A stretch of DNA of 64,000 bases from Ruminococcus sp. (GCA_015066805.1 SVNP01000008.1:20476-84475), one strand, 5' to 3'. Shown: positions 1-8,666, counted from the stretch's first letter. Made by a program: numbers and translations. Notes: a model not told the origin generated them from the sequence alone.

Positions 1-2334
1 ATTGGCATTACTAACATAGACCCCATCAAAAACGGACTGCTGTTTGAACGGTTTCTCAATCCCGAGCGTGTCAGTATGCCCGATTTTGATATAGACTTTT
101 GTATTCTGGGGCGTCAGAAGGTCATTGATTATGTCGTTCGACGTTACGGAGAAGATCACGTTGCACAGATCATTGCCTTTGATACTATGAAAGCAAAGGC
201 TGCTGTGCGGGATACGGGCAGAGCCATGGATCTGCCCTATGCCCTTTGTGACCGTGTAGCAAAATGTATTCCCCAGGATATTCATATGACGCTTTCCCGT
301 GCATTGGAGGAATCAGAAGAACTGCGGAATCTATATAACACCAATGACAGTGTGCATCGGCTGATAGACCGTGCTATGGCTTTAGAGGGGATGCCCCGGC
401 ATACCACCACTCATGCGGCAGGTGTTGTGATCTCTGCTGCTCCGGTGGCAGAGAAAGTGCCACTGCAGCAAAATGAAGGTGTGACCGTTACGCAGTATAC
501 TATGCTGGAACTGGAGCAGCTTGGCCTTCTGAAAATGGATTTTCTGGGTCTGCGGAATCTTACGGTGATACGGGCAACAGAACGTTCCATACAAAAATAT
601 CGCCCGCAGTTTTCTGTGTCTGCTCTGCCGGAGGATGACCCTGCGGTATTCCGTATGCTGTCCAAAGGGGACAGCATTGGTGTGTTTCAGATGGAATCCG
701 ACGGCTTGCGGCGTGTACTGAAACAGATGGAACCACGATGTATGGCAGATCTGACTACGCTGCTCTCTTTGTACCGTCCCGGCCCCATGGATTCCATTCC
801 CAGATATCTGAAGTGCCGCAGAGATCCTGCTGCGGTGGTGTATGAGCATCCCTTACTTAAGCCCATTCTGGAAGAAACCTATGGCTGCATTGTGTATCAG
901 GAGCAGGTTATGGAGATCTGCCGCAGTCTGGCAGGATATTCCTACGGTCGTGCCGATCTGGTGCGCCGTGCTATGGCAAAAAAGAAGCATGATGTCATGG
1001 AAAAGGAACGATCTGTTTTCCTTTGGGGCGATGATAGCTGTCCCGGTGCTGTCAAAAACGGTGTGCCGGAAACGGTTGCCAATGCCATTTTTGATAAAAT
1101 GGCAGCCTTTGCCAGCTATGCATTCAATAAATCCCATGCGGCGGCCTATGCACGCATTGCCTATGAGACCGCCTATCTCAAATGCCATTGCTACCGTGAG
1201 TACATGGCTGCGCTGCTCACCAGTGTGCTGGGCAGTACCGATAAAATGCTGCAATATATTGATGATTGCGAAACCCATGGCATAGCCATACTGCCGCCTC
1301 ATGTCAATAACAGTCAAGGCGGGTTTTCGGCAGAGGAAGCAGGTGTTCGGTTTGGTCTGCTGGCCATCCGCGGGCTGGGTAGCAATGTGATCTCTGCACT
1401 GATCCGTCAGCGGAACGCAGGGGGTGCATATCGTGATCTGACGGATTTTTGCCGAAGAAATGCAGGCCCCGAGCTGAACAAACGAGCCGTGGAGGGGCTG
1501 ATCCGTGCAGGTGCATTTGACGGCATGGGACAGAATCGGCGGCAGATGCTGGAACGCTGCGAGCAGATGATAGATGCCATGCTCCATGAAAGCCGCAGAG
1601 TCATAACGGGGCAGCTTTCCCTGTTTGGCGGAGAGGATCCTGTCGGTACGCCTATGGAGATCACCTTTCCCGATGTACCGGAGTATCCCGATGCCTTGCT
1701 GCTGCGTCTGGAAAAGGAAGTGACAGGTCTTTATCTGTCGGGACATCCCCTCAGAAGATGGAATGCCCATCGGCAGTTGCTGCGGATGCACGATGTGGCG
1801 GATACGGCACATTATGCGGACGGAGCTAAGATCACGCTGCTGTGTATGCCGGAGGAGATCCGGCAGCACCGCACGAAAAACGGAGAGCTGATGTGTTTCT
1901 TCCGCGGAGAGGATCCATCGGGATGTTGCGAGTGTGTAGTGTTCCCCAAGTTGTATGAGTCCGCACAACACGTTTTGCAGCCCGAAAGCGTGATCTATGT
2001 GGAAGGTACCATATCCCGTCGGGATGACCGTATCTCTCTGCGCTGTGATCTGATCCTGACAGAAGCCCAATGGGAAGAGACATTGCAAAGCTATATGCTG
2101 TGCTGCAAAATAGATGACAATGATACTGCATTGCTGCAGCAGTTTTTGCAGCGGATCGTTCCCCGACACCCCGGGGAAACGCCCTATTGTCTTTGGTTTC
2201 AGACCGGCCGCAGATATCTGCGCCCAAGGCAGAAAACAGGTCTGCATATTTCCAATCTGCTGCTGCAGGATCTGGAACGTATGGGGTTGCCCATCTCTCA
2301 TTGTGCATTGATTGAAAAGAAAGGAATCGACTGA
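1..2334 (+). CDS. dnaE: DNA polymerase III alpha subunit, 3' part (DnaE type)
   Basis: This is the C-terminal 777 codons of the replicative polymerase catalytic subunit; the frame is open from base 1, so the start lies before the window. The polymerase core is visible from the first residues: the catalytic signature MPDFDIDF (a PDxDxDF motif with two metal-binding aspartates) starts at base 76. The frame continues through the fingers region and a helix-hairpin-helix/OB-fold-like C-terminal part (roughly bases 1300-2100). The N-terminal PHP domain is outside the window. A QLSLFG motif near base 1612 resembles a beta-clamp-binding peptide. The stop is followed directly by the ATG of the next gene, so the two are probably co-transcribed. 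The family call is secure; only the missing 5' part is unknown. Confidence 0.96.
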   Translation: MGITNIDPIKNGLLFERFLNPERVSMPDFDIDFCILGRQKVIDYVVRRYGEDHVAQIIAFDTMKAKAAVRDTGRAMDLPYALCDRVAKCIPQDIHMTLSRALEESEELRNLYNTNDSVHRLIDRAMALEGMPRHTTTHAAGVVISAAPVAEKVPLQQNEGVTVTQYTMLELEQLGLLKMDFLGLRNLTVIRATERSIQKYRPQFSVSALPEDDPAVFRMLSKGDSIGVFQMESDGLRRVLKQMEPRCMADLTTLLSLYRPGPMDSIPRYLKCRRDPAAVVYEHPLLKPILEETYGCIVYQEQVMEICRSLAGYSYGRADLVRRAMAKKKHDVMEKERSVFLWGDDSCPGAVKNGVPETVANAIFDKMAAFASYAFNKSHAAAYARIAYETAYLKCHCYREYMAALLTSVLGSTDKMLQYIDDCETHGIAILPPHVNNSQGGFSAEEAGVRFGLLAIRGLGSNVISALIRQRNAGGAYRDLTDFCRRNAGPELNKRAVEGLIRAGAFDGMGQNRRQMLERCEQMIDAMLHESRRVITGQLSLFGGEDPVGTPMEITFPDVPEYPDALLLRLEKEVTGLYLSGHPLRRWNAHRQLLRMHDVADTAHYADGAKITLLCMPEEIRQHRTKNGELMCFFRGEDPSGCCECVVFPKLYESAQHVLQPESVIYVEGTISRRDDRISLRCDLILTEAQWEETLQSYMLCCKIDDNDTALLQQFLQRIVPRHPGETPYCLWFQTGRRYLRPRQKTGLHISNLLLQDLERMGLPISHCALIEKKGID

Positions 2335-3549
2335 ATGCCCCACTATGAAGTAATATCTCCCGCCCTGGAGCAGGAGATTGAAGAAAACCGTCGTCGGGGA
2401 TGGCGTTCTCCCTATGCCTGCCCCGATGCCGCTGTGATCCGTCGTGCAAAACGCCAAAGTGATGTTCCCACCATGCTGCGCCCGCCTTTTTCTAAAGATG
2501 CGGACAAGATCCTCAACAGTGCGTTTTACAATCGTTACGCTGATAAAACGCAGGTGTTTTCATTTTACCGCAATGATGACATTTCCCGCCGTGCGCTGCA
2601 TGTACAGCTTGTATCGCGCATTGCACGCAACATCGGCAGTGTACTGGGATTGAATACCGATCTCATTGAAGCCATTGCCATTGGCCATGATATGGGACAC
2701 ACCCCGTTTGGTCATGCGGGAGAATCTGCACTGCACGCATTGTATCATAAGCACACAGGACGCTGTTTTCGTCATAATCTGCATGGAATTCGTGTGCTGG
2801 ATGCCATGGTGCCCTATAATATTTCCTTGCAGACGCTGGATGGCATACTCTGCCATAACGGTGAACTGCCCCAGGCAGAATATCATCCTGCGCTCACGCT
2901 TGATTTTGCCGCCTTTGATGAACGCACCCGAAGATGCTATCTGGATGAAACAGGGAAGGATGTGCCGCTGATTCCTTTTACCCTGGAGGGCTGCCTTGTG
3001 CGCCTTTGTGATATGATTGCATACATCGGCAAAGATCGGCAGGATGCTGTAAAAGCAAGGCTGGTTGCTTCTGAGGATGTGTTTTCTGCAACTCTCATCG
3101 GCAAAACCAATGCAGAGGTCATCAACAATCTGGAGGTCAATCTGATTGAAAACAGCTACGGCAAGCCCTATCTGCGGCTGGATGAGGAGCATTTCCGTGC
3201 CATGAAGCAGTGCAAGGAGGAGAACTATCGTAAGCTGTATTTTGATGAGAAGGTGCAGGGACAGGTGCGTGACAGTATCATTCCCATGATGGAGCAGCTT
3301 TACGAGGCGATCCGGAAGGATGCTGTGACACAGGATGCATCCAGTGCGCTGTACCGCCATCATATAGCCATTGTAGAGGAAAAACGGCGGTGGTATCGGA
3401 CAGAAATACCCTATGCCGCATCCGATCCCGATGATCTGACTGTAGATTTTATTGCCGCCATGACAGATGATTATTTTGTGGATTACTATCGGCAGCGGTT
3501 CCCTGAGAGTAAGTATAAAATTCAATATACCGGCTATTTTGATGTGTAA
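2335..3549 (+). CDS. dgt: dGTPase-like HD-domain triphosphohydrolase
   Basis: A 404-residue HD-superfamily phosphohydrolase related to deoxyguanosinetriphosphate triphosphohydrolase, which hydrolyses dNTP to nucleoside and triphosphate. The metal-binding HD motif is seen as GHDMGHTPFGHAGE at about residues 118-131, with a further histidine-containing segment (LCHNGELP) near residue 170. A basic SRIARNIG stretch precedes the HD motif, as in Dgt proteins. The start codon abuts the dnaE stop with no gap, so translation is probably coupled. A dNTP-pool enzyme next to the replicative polymerase makes functional sense, but that link is inference. Some family members hydrolyse other dNTPs, so substrate specificity is unproven. 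Confidence 0.88.
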   Translation: MPHYEVISPALEQEIEENRRRGWRSPYACPDAAVIRRAKRQSDVPTMLRPPFSKDADKILNSAFYNRYADKTQVFSFYRNDDISRRALHVQLVSRIARNIGSVLGLNTDLIEAIAIGHDMGHTPFGHAGESALHALYHKHTGRCFRHNLHGIRVLDAMVPYNISLQTLDGILCHNGELPQAEYHPALTLDFAAFDERTRRCYLDETGKDVPLIPFTLEGCLVRLCDMIAYIGKDRQDAVKARLVASEDVFSATLIGKTNAEVINNLEVNLIENSYGKPYLRLDEEHFRAMKQCKEENYRKLYFDEKVQGQVRDSIIPMMEQLYEAIRKDAVTQDASSALYRHHIAIVEEKRRWYRTEIPYAASDPDDLTVDFIAAMTDDYFVDYYRQRFPESKYKIQYTGYFDV

Positions 3550-3554
3550 AGGGC

Positions 3555-3583
3555 TTGCTTTTTTTGCAGGAATCCTGTATAAT
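3555..3583 (+). promoter_or_regulatory. Promoter of pyrE
   Basis: TTGCTT (3555-3560), a 17-base spacer and a perfect TATAAT (3578-3583), lying between the dGTPase-like stop and pyrE. This matches the SigA consensus arrangement. Confidence 0.75.
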
Positions 3584-3592
3584 ACAAAGGTG

Positions 3593-3614
3593 GGCATACT
3601 TGTGTAAGTATGCC
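3593..3614 (+). promoter_or_regulatory. Perfect palindrome/hairpin at the pyrE transcript start
   Basis: GGCATACTT (3593-3601), GTGT, AAGTATGCC (3606-3614): nine-base perfect arms with a four-base loop, beginning about ten bases after the -10 box. It could be a 5'-end mRNA-stabilising hairpin or a repressor operator. The inner ATACTT-N4-AAGTAT recurs in the promoter of the PL11 gene (38213-38228). There is no U-run after it, so it is not a terminator. Confidence 0.6.
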
Positions 3615-3639
3615 AGAATTCGGAAAGGCGGAATATAAC

Positions 3640-4293
3640 ATGACTTACAAAGAGGAATTTATTCGGTTTATGGTTGAGTGCGGCGTGCTGACCTTTGGTG
3701 AGTTTACCCTGAAGAGCGGCAGAAAGGCTCCCTACTTCATCAATGCCGGTAATTACAAGACCGGCAAGCAGCTTTGCCGACTGGGCGAGTATTATGCAGC
3801 CTGCATGAAGGAAAACGGTATGGAGGCCGAGGTTCTGTTCGGACCTGCATACAAGGGTATTTCCCTGGCTGCTGCTGCTGCGGTTGCTCTGTGGAAAGAA
3901 CACGGTACGGAGGTCGGCTTCTGCTACGATCGTAAGGAAGTCAAGGATCATGGTGAGGGCGGTATGCTGGTCGGCAGTGCTTTGAATGACGGCACCAAGG
4001 TTGTTATCATCGAGGACGTTATGACATCCGGCAAGGCTCTGCGTGAGGTATACCCCAAGCTCAAATCCATGGCCGATGTGGATATTACCGGCATGGTCAT
4101 TACCGTAGATCGTCAGGAGCGTGGCCTGAACACCGAGAAATCCGCAGTGCAGGAAGTGAAAGAGGAATTCGGTGTGGATGTAAAGGCGATCGTTACCATG
4201 AGCGATATCATTGATGCCATTGAACACGGTGTCATCGAGGGCAAGGAATATCTGCCTCAGATGCGTGCTTACCGTGAGCAGTACGGCGTGTAA
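3640..4293 (+). CDS. pyrE: Orotate phosphoribosyltransferase
   Basis: Transfers phosphoribose from PRPP to orotate to make OMP in de novo pyrimidine synthesis (cytoplasmic). The PRPP-binding motif is seen as VVIIEDVMTSGKA around residue 125, and the FTLKSGRKAPYF segment near residue 24 is typical of PyrE. At 217 residues it is family length. The ATG at 3640 is chosen because GGAAAGGCGGA (3622-3632) sits at the right distance; an ATG at 3610 in the same frame would lie inside the upstream palindrome and lacks a ribosome site. It is a single-gene unit with its own promoter and terminator; no other pyrimidine gene is nearby. Confidence 0.95.
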   Translation: MTYKEEFIRFMVECGVLTFGEFTLKSGRKAPYFINAGNYKTGKQLCRLGEYYAACMKENGMEAEVLFGPAYKGISLAAAAAVALWKEHGTEVGFCYDRKEVKDHGEGGMLVGSALNDGTKVVIIEDVMTSGKALREVYPKLKSMADVDITGMVITVDRQERGLNTEKSAVQEVKEEFGVDVKAIVTMSDIIDAIEHGVIEGKEYLPQMRAYREQYGV

Positions 4294-4311
4294 TTCAAAA
4301 ATGACCAAAAG

Positions 4312-4350
4312 AATGCGCAGACCATAACGGTCTGCGCATTTTGTATTGTT
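4312..4350. terminator. Bidirectional terminator, pyrE/hpf
   Basis: Twelve-base perfect stem (AATGCGCAGACC / GGTCTGCGCATT) with an ATAAC loop, followed by a T-rich run on the + strand and preceded by A-rich sequence. It sits between two converging genes and can serve both. Confidence 0.85.
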
Positions 4351-4355
4351 GTGGG

Positions 4356-4883
4356 TTAGTCGGTGGTAGGCTCCAAAACAGCATAGTTGCCGTCATCACG
4401 GCAGTATACCACGTTCATATTGCCGGTCTCGCCGTTGAGGAACAGGAAGAAGGAATGTCCCAGCAGGTTCATCTGCAGGATAGCCTCTTCCACAGTCATG
4501 GGGTGCAGACGGAATGTCTTGCGGCGAATGACCTGATAATCGCTCTGCTCTTCCACCACATCGGCGAAAGGCTCTGCCAGCGCACCTTCGCGGATCCGCT
4601 TGCCCAGACGGGTCTTGTTTTTGCGGATCTTACGGATGATCTTGTCGATGGCAGCATCCAACGCATCGTTTTTATCGGTTGCGGTATGCTCTGCGCGGTA
4701 GATCATAGATCCTGCGCGCACCGTCAGTTCCAGGGCAATCTGATCTCTTTGCTCGGAAAGCGTGATCTTGGCCTCTGCTTCGTCTTCAAAGAATTTGGAG
4801 AGCTTTTGTGTGAGTTTTTTCTCGGCCGCTTCGGTAAAGCCGGCGTTGATTTGCAGCTTTTTTGCCATAATGTTCAGTTTCAT
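4356..4883 (-). CDS. hpf: Ribosome hibernation promoting factor, long form
   Basis: A 175-residue long HPF that in Firmicutes binds the 30S decoding site and, through its C-terminal domain, dimerises ribosomes into inactive 100S particles. The N-terminal S30AE/RaiA domain (about residues 1-100, with LTVRAGSMIYRAE and DALDAAIDKI segments) and the C-terminal dimerisation domain (about 118-175, with VIRRKTFRLHPMTVEEAILQ) are both present. The ATG has a perfect AAGGAGG eight bases upstream. It is monocistronic, with a promoter just upstream and the shared terminator downstream. Confidence 0.95.
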   Translation of the reverse strand: MKLNIMAKKLQINAGFTEAAEKKLTQKLSKFFEDEAEAKITLSEQRDQIALELTVRAGSMIYRAEHTATDKNDALDAAIDKIIRKIRKNKTRLGKRIREGALAEPFADVVEEQSDYQVIRRKTFRLHPMTVEEAILQMNLLGHSFFLFLNGETGNMNVVYCRDDGNYAVLEPTTD

Positions 4884-4944
4884 GCAGATACCTCCTTGTA
4901 TTCCGAGGGGGCTTCTTTGGAAGTTCCTCTCGGTTTATGCTTTT

Positions 4945-4973
4945 ATTATAGCATAACTCTCTAAAAAAATCAA
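4945..4973 (-). promoter_or_regulatory. Promoter of hpf
   Basis: On the minus strand: TTGATT, 17-base spacer, TATAAT, reading toward hpf, about 60 bases from its start codon. Confidence 0.7.
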
Positions 4974-5111
4974 TAGTATTTTTGAAATTTTGTGAAATTT
5001 CATATCACCATCACAAAGACGAGTGAATAGCAAGTTTGTCTGATAATTCAAAAACCACACAAATTAACGCAATATTCATGGAAGAACCGCTGAAACTTCA
5101 ACAAATTTTTG

Positions 5112-5140
5112 TTGACATTCGGAAGAATTTATGGTATTAT
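5112..5140 (+). promoter_or_regulatory. Promoter of the DUF6106-like gene and nnr
   Basis: Consensus TTGACA (5112-5117), 17-base spacer, TATTAT (5135-5140). Confidence 0.75.
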
Positions 5141-5278
5141 ATACAGGTAGGCGAATGCGCTGTCCGGCGTTTCTTGGTTTTCACAGAACCGTCACACAAA
5201 AATGCTATGCTGTACTGTGAACGAATCTCATTTCGTGTATCCGTCCGGTACGGAAATTCATAGAAAAGAAGGCTGTTT

Positions 5279-5812
5279 ATGTTTAATCCCAATTATTGTG
5301 AGGCTCTGGTGAAGAAAGAACAGGGTCAAGGTCTGCAAAACAAGGGCACGATGATCCTGATGGTAGGTTCTGTGCTGGTGGTGCTTGTTACGCTGATTGC
5401 AGTTTTGCTCGGATTGTATCCACTGCTGCTGGTAAGTATCGGTCTGGGCTTTGGCACATGGTATCTCTCCAACAATCAGCGCATTGAGTACGAGTATATC
5501 TTCAGTGATGATGACTTTACCATTACCAAGATCATTGCCGAAGGAAAGCGTAAGCCTCTTATCGAAGTATCCATGAAGCAGGTGACTGCCTTTGGCAAGC
5601 TCAGTGAGGCCGCCCCTTGCGGCGATCAGATCACATTGGTGCTGGCTTGCCGCGCAGAGGACGAGGATGCCTACTATATGGATGTGACCCACCCCGAGTA
5701 CCATGAAGTACGCATTGTATTTACTCCCACAGAACGTTGTCTGCAGTTCTGTTCCGATCATCTTCCCCGTATATTGCGCTTTCATTATCAGATGGAACCC
5801 ATGGAATATTGA
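5279..5812 (+). CDS. Membrane protein, DUF6106-like
   Basis: A 177-residue protein with two adjacent hydrophobic segments (about residues 26-47 and 48-66) followed by a soluble domain. The soluble part begins with NNQRIEYEYIFSDDDFTI and ends in a beta-rich tail. This pattern (N-terminal hairpin of two membrane helices plus a PH-like cytoplasmic domain) resembles clostridial proteins annotated DUF6106; the assignment is from memory of the family and not certain. The start follows an AGAAGGCTG sequence and a leader of about 130 bases. It precedes nnr by 47 bases and is probably co-transcribed with it. The function is unknown. Confidence 0.75.
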   Translation: MFNPNYCEALVKKEQGQGLQNKGTMILMVGSVLVVLVTLIAVLLGLYPLLLVSIGLGFGTWYLSNNQRIEYEYIFSDDDFTITKIIAEGKRKPLIEVSMKQVTAFGKLSEAAPCGDQITLVLACRAEDEDAYYMDVTHPEYHEVRIVFTPTERCLQFCSDHLPRILRFHYQMEPMEY

Positions 5813-5859
5813 ATCACAATCTACTAATTATTGTACACATGACTGAAAGGAGCCGTATT

Positions 5860-7380
5860 ATGAGACTTGTAACGCCGGAGCAAATGAATCAGATTGAGAA
5901 TGAGGCAAACCGAATTGGCTGCACCTATGAAAAGATGATGGAGAAAGCCGGTGAGGGACTGTACGGCTTTCTGCGTGATTTTGCCATGCGGAATCAACTG
6001 ACGGAGATTCTGTTTTTGTGCGGCAGCGGAAATAATGCGGGTGACTGTTTCATTGCAGCCCAGAAGCTTTCCAAACAGTTCCGAGTAACCGTGTGTATGG
6101 TCAATGGCGTGGTAAAGACCCGCCTTGCCTATGTGAAGTTCAAGTCTTTGGAAAATGTGCGTGTCATTACTGATTTCCGAGGCACCGAGCAGGCGGTCAA
6201 GGAGGCTTCTCTGATCGTAGACGGTGTATTCGGCATCGGGTTTCACGGTGCATTGTCACCTCAGCTACAGCATATTTTTCGTTTGGCAGAAGAAAAACTG
6301 TGTGTGGCAGCGGATATTCCCAGTGGCGGAAACGGCCTGACCGGTGAAGCTGCCGAAGGCACCATTCACTGTGATTTTACCGTGACCTTCGGTGCAGGCA
6401 AGTACGGCATGATGCAGCAGCCCTTGCTGCAATACTGTGGCGATATTGTTCTGGTGGATATCGGCATTCCCGAAAAGGTCTACGATATCATGGATTATGA
6501 TATGTATATGCTGGCAGAACGGGATATCAAAAAATATCTGCCCACCAGATCAAATGATGCACATAAAGGCGATTTCGGCAGATTGCTTTGTGTTGCAGGC
6601 TCCTCTATGATGCCCGGTGCCGCTATTCTCTGTGCAACGGCTGCTTTGCGATGCGGCGTAGGTACTCTTTGCCTCGCATCTGTACCGGAGGCCTGTCATC
6701 TTCTCATCGCCGGTTCGCCGGAAGCGATGGCACTGCCCATTACTCCCGATGAGGATGGCTTCCTGACGGAAGCTGCCCTGCCTAAAATCCTGAAATATGC
6801 CGAAAGCTGCTCTGCTGTGGTCATTGGCTGCGGTCTGGGTCGTACCGATTCTGTCAAAGCCTTGGTCAAAGGCTTGATCGAACAACTGGAGTGCCCCATT
6901 ATTTTGGATGCAGATGGTCTAAATGCCATTGCTGACTGCATAGATATATTACAGAAAGCCAAGTCGTCTGTGGTTCTCACGCCTCATTCCGGTGAGCTGA
7001 GCCGCCTGTTGAACGCTCCTTTGGAGGATGTCAAGATCAACCGACTGGATTCTGCCAGAGCCATTGCCCAGAGATTTGATATGACTGTAGTGCATAAGGG
7101 CGCAGGTACCGTGGTAGCCACCAAGAATCACGCTTACATCAACACTACCGGCAATTCCGGTATGAGCAAGGGCGGCAGCGGTGATGTGCTGGCAGGTATG
7201 CTGGGCAGCTTTGTTGCGCAGGGGATTGCACCGGAACAGGCCGCTTGCGCTGCAGTGTTCCTGCACGGTCTGGCAGGGGATGTAACAGCCAAAGCACTTT
7301 CCAAGCGGGCCATGCTCCCTCATGATATGATTCGACAGTATGCGAAGATCTTCTCCCAGTTGGAGCAGGAAACCGATTGA
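5860..7380 (+). CDS. nnr: Bifunctional NAD(P)H-hydrate epimerase / ADP-dependent dehydratase
   Basis: Repairs damaged hydrated NAD(P)H. The N-terminal YjeF_N epimerase domain (about residues 1-212) interconverts R and S hydrates. The C-terminal ribokinase-like domain (about 225-500) dehydrates the S form using ADP or ATP. Visible motifs are LCGSGNNAGDCFIAA in the epimerase and the dehydratase signature GGSGDVLAGM near residue 440. At 506 residues it matches the fused bacterial form. The start at 5860 is chosen for the GAAAGGAG just upstream; the frame is open 41 codons further, but that stretch overlaps the previous gene. Family call secure. Confidence 0.93.
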   Translation: MRLVTPEQMNQIENEANRIGCTYEKMMEKAGEGLYGFLRDFAMRNQLTEILFLCGSGNNAGDCFIAAQKLSKQFRVTVCMVNGVVKTRLAYVKFKSLENVRVITDFRGTEQAVKEASLIVDGVFGIGFHGALSPQLQHIFRLAEEKLCVAADIPSGGNGLTGEAAEGTIHCDFTVTFGAGKYGMMQQPLLQYCGDIVLVDIGIPEKVYDIMDYDMYMLAERDIKKYLPTRSNDAHKGDFGRLLCVAGSSMMPGAAILCATAALRCGVGTLCLASVPEACHLLIAGSPEAMALPITPDEDGFLTEAALPKILKYAESCSAVVIGCGLGRTDSVKALVKGLIEQLECPIILDADGLNAIADCIDILQKAKSSVVLTPHSGELSRLLNAPLEDVKINRLDSARAIAQRFDMTVVHKGAGTVVATKNHAYINTTGNSGMSKGGSGDVLAGMLGSFVAQGIAPEQAACAAVFLHGLAGDVTAKALSKRAMLPHDMIRQYAKIFSQLEQETD

Positions 7381-7466
7381 GATCAAGTTGAAATACAAGA
7401 GAGGACATTCCTCATACAATACAACGGTCGTGAAATGCAAAACTATCTATGGAGGTTGCTTTTTCA

Positions 7467-8078
7467 ATGAAACCGTTTGTTTGGATGAGAAATGTCCTTT
7501 TGTGTGCCGTGCCTGCCTGTATGCTGCTCTGCGGCTGTGACAGCGGCGCATCGGCTTCGGAGTTTACGCCCAAAACCGATCCCACTTTTTCTGTCAGGGC
7601 GGAAATGTCCTATGGGGATGATGACAAGGCAGAGCTGCTTCTGACCCGTTATGAGGAGGATCACTGGGATGCCGCCTTTGATCAGCCGCCATCCCTAGCA
7701 GGTGTGGTGCTGACCATGGAGGGAGAGGCAGTCAGTGCCAATTATAAGGGCCTTTCGTTTACTGTGCCCAAATCTGCATTGCCTGCCAAAGCCATGCTGC
7801 TGCTGGTAACGGATGTGCTGGAAGAATTGTGGGATGAAGAATCCTTGCCCGCAGTAGCCAATGAGGACGATACCTGGACTGTCAGCGGAGAAAGTGAAGC
7901 CGGCAGCTATACAGTGACTTTCCTTGGAGATGGTACTCTTGCAGCATTTTCTATGCCAAACCAACCGTTGGATGTGGTCTTCAGCGGATATCAGGCATCG
8001 GGTGTATCTGCTACCACTGCCACAGAAAGCTCCGATACCACGGAAACCACTGCATCCACAACTGCTGCATCCACATGA
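7467..8078 (+). CDS. Putative secreted lipoprotein of unknown function
   Basis: A 203-residue protein with a lipoprotein signal peptide: basic/aromatic start, hydrophobic core, and a lipobox ending LLCGC near residue 24. The mature part is acidic and has no family I can name. It ends in a Ser/Thr-rich tail (about the last 25 residues) resembling the Thr-rich linkers of secreted proteins from this organism. The start at 7467 is preceded by GGAGG (7451-7455). It follows nnr by 86 bases, and a strong hairpin terminates it. It is likely anchored to the outer face of the membrane; its role is unknown. Confidence 0.8.
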   Translation: MKPFVWMRNVLLCAVPACMLLCGCDSGASASEFTPKTDPTFSVRAEMSYGDDDKAELLLTRYEEDHWDAAFDQPPSLAGVVLTMEGEAVSANYKGLSFTVPKSALPAKAMLLLVTDVLEELWDEESLPAVANEDDTWTVSGESEAGSYTVTFLGDGTLAAFSMPNQPLDVVFSGYQASGVSATTATESSDTTETTASTTAAST

Positions 8079-8082
8079 AAAA

Positions 8083-8127
8083 CAGCCTGCTTGGGGGAGG
8101 GCTTTCCTCTCAAGCAGGCTGCTTTTA
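8083..8127. terminator. Terminator between the lipoprotein gene and the DUF6472-like gene
   Basis: Stem CAGCCTGCTTG (8083-8093) / CAAGCAGGCTG (8111-8121) with a 17-base loop, followed by CTTTTATTG and preceded by GAAAAA. The genes on either side converge, and the stop codon of the minus-strand gene lies in the T-run. Confidence 0.8.
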
Positions 8128-8295
8128 TTGTTTTCTTGCAATGCGGTATTCGTCACCGTCCCGATAGTAGGGGCATTGATTTTTATATCCCTGCATCATG
8201 CGTGCATATTCATCTTCATCCAGATTCATGTCACAGCAGTAGCAGTCCCATTCTTCATCGTATGAAAAATAAGCGCAGGTTTCACAATCGGGCAT
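8125..8295 (-). CDS. Small cysteine-rich protein, DUF6472-like
   Basis: A 56-residue protein. The visible pattern is MPDCETCAYFSYDEEW, then DCYCCDMNLDEDE, then CPYYRDGDEYRIARKQ: a CxxC pair, a CYCC cluster and a late CPYY, suggesting metal binding (zinc, or an iron-sulphur site). The layout matches the short clostridial DUF6472 proteins as I remember them. Its start lies five bases after the stop of the upstream Dabb-family gene, so the two form an operon. The function is unknown. Confidence 0.78.
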   Translation of the reverse strand: MPDCETCAYFSYDEEWDCYCCDMNLDEDEYARMMQGYKNQCPYYRDGDEYRIARKQ

Positions 8296-8300
8296 ATGTG

Positions 8301-8606
8301 TCACTCCGTTTCGTAATCCAGACAGCTTCTTTGTACGGTGTAGGGGCGCACTGCGCTGTCGGCGACTGCAACATGTGCGGGATGCACTGCATAGGCGGCA
8401 AGTGCCTCGGCAGAAGTAAAGGTAGAATCCAGCATCAGATCGGCGGTAGAGGTAGGCAGTCCGTGGATCTGCACATGGATCTCTGTCAGACCGTCAATCA
8501 TGTCCGCCAGTGCTTCCAGTTCCTGCTTGATGCGTAATTTGACTTGTTCCTTTTCGGCAGGGGAGAGATCCTCCCGCAGCTTCCAGAGAATCATATGCTT
8601 TACCAT
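8301..8606 (-). CDS. Dabb-family (stress-responsive alpha/beta barrel) protein
   Basis: A 101-residue ferredoxin-like barrel protein. It opens with MVKHMILWKL, the typical Dabb first strand and histidine, and contains the conserved HPAHVAVAD segment near residue 78. Bacterial members are small dimeric proteins with unclear or varied roles. The start at 8606 has AAAGGAG upstream; an in-frame ATG 20 codons earlier (8666) lies within the promoter region and is rejected. It is first in a two-gene unit with the small Cys-rich protein. Confidence 0.88.
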   Translation of the reverse strand: MVKHMILWKLREDLSPAEKEQVKLRIKQELEALADMIDGLTEIHVQIHGLPTSTADLMLDSTFTSAEALAAYAVHPAHVAVADSAVRPYTVQRSCLDYETE

Positions 8607-8637
8607 AGGGCGAATGCTCCTTTCATTTCTTTTCTTC

Positions 8638-8666
8638 ATTATATCAAGAATGCTTGCAAATGTCAA
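8638..8666 (-). promoter_or_regulatory. Promoter of the Dabb gene pair
   Basis: Minus strand TTGACA, 17-base spacer, TATAAT: a perfect SigA-type consensus pointing toward the Dabb gene. Confidence 0.8.

Larger units (their letters stand above)
4884..5278. other. Intergenic region, hpf to DUF6106-like gene
   Basis: A 395-base divergent spacer holding the hpf promoter (minus strand) and the promoter of the following gene (plus strand), with a leader of about 130 bases before the plus-strand gene. A 75-codon open frame at 5036-5263 lacks a ribosome site and spans the promoter, so it is not called. I recognise no riboswitch class in the leader. Confidence 0.6.

Noticed and set aside
5036..5263. 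A 75-codon plus-strand frame before the DUF6106-like gene.
   Set aside because: It spans the promoter at 5112-5140, has no ribosome site, and the product looks random.
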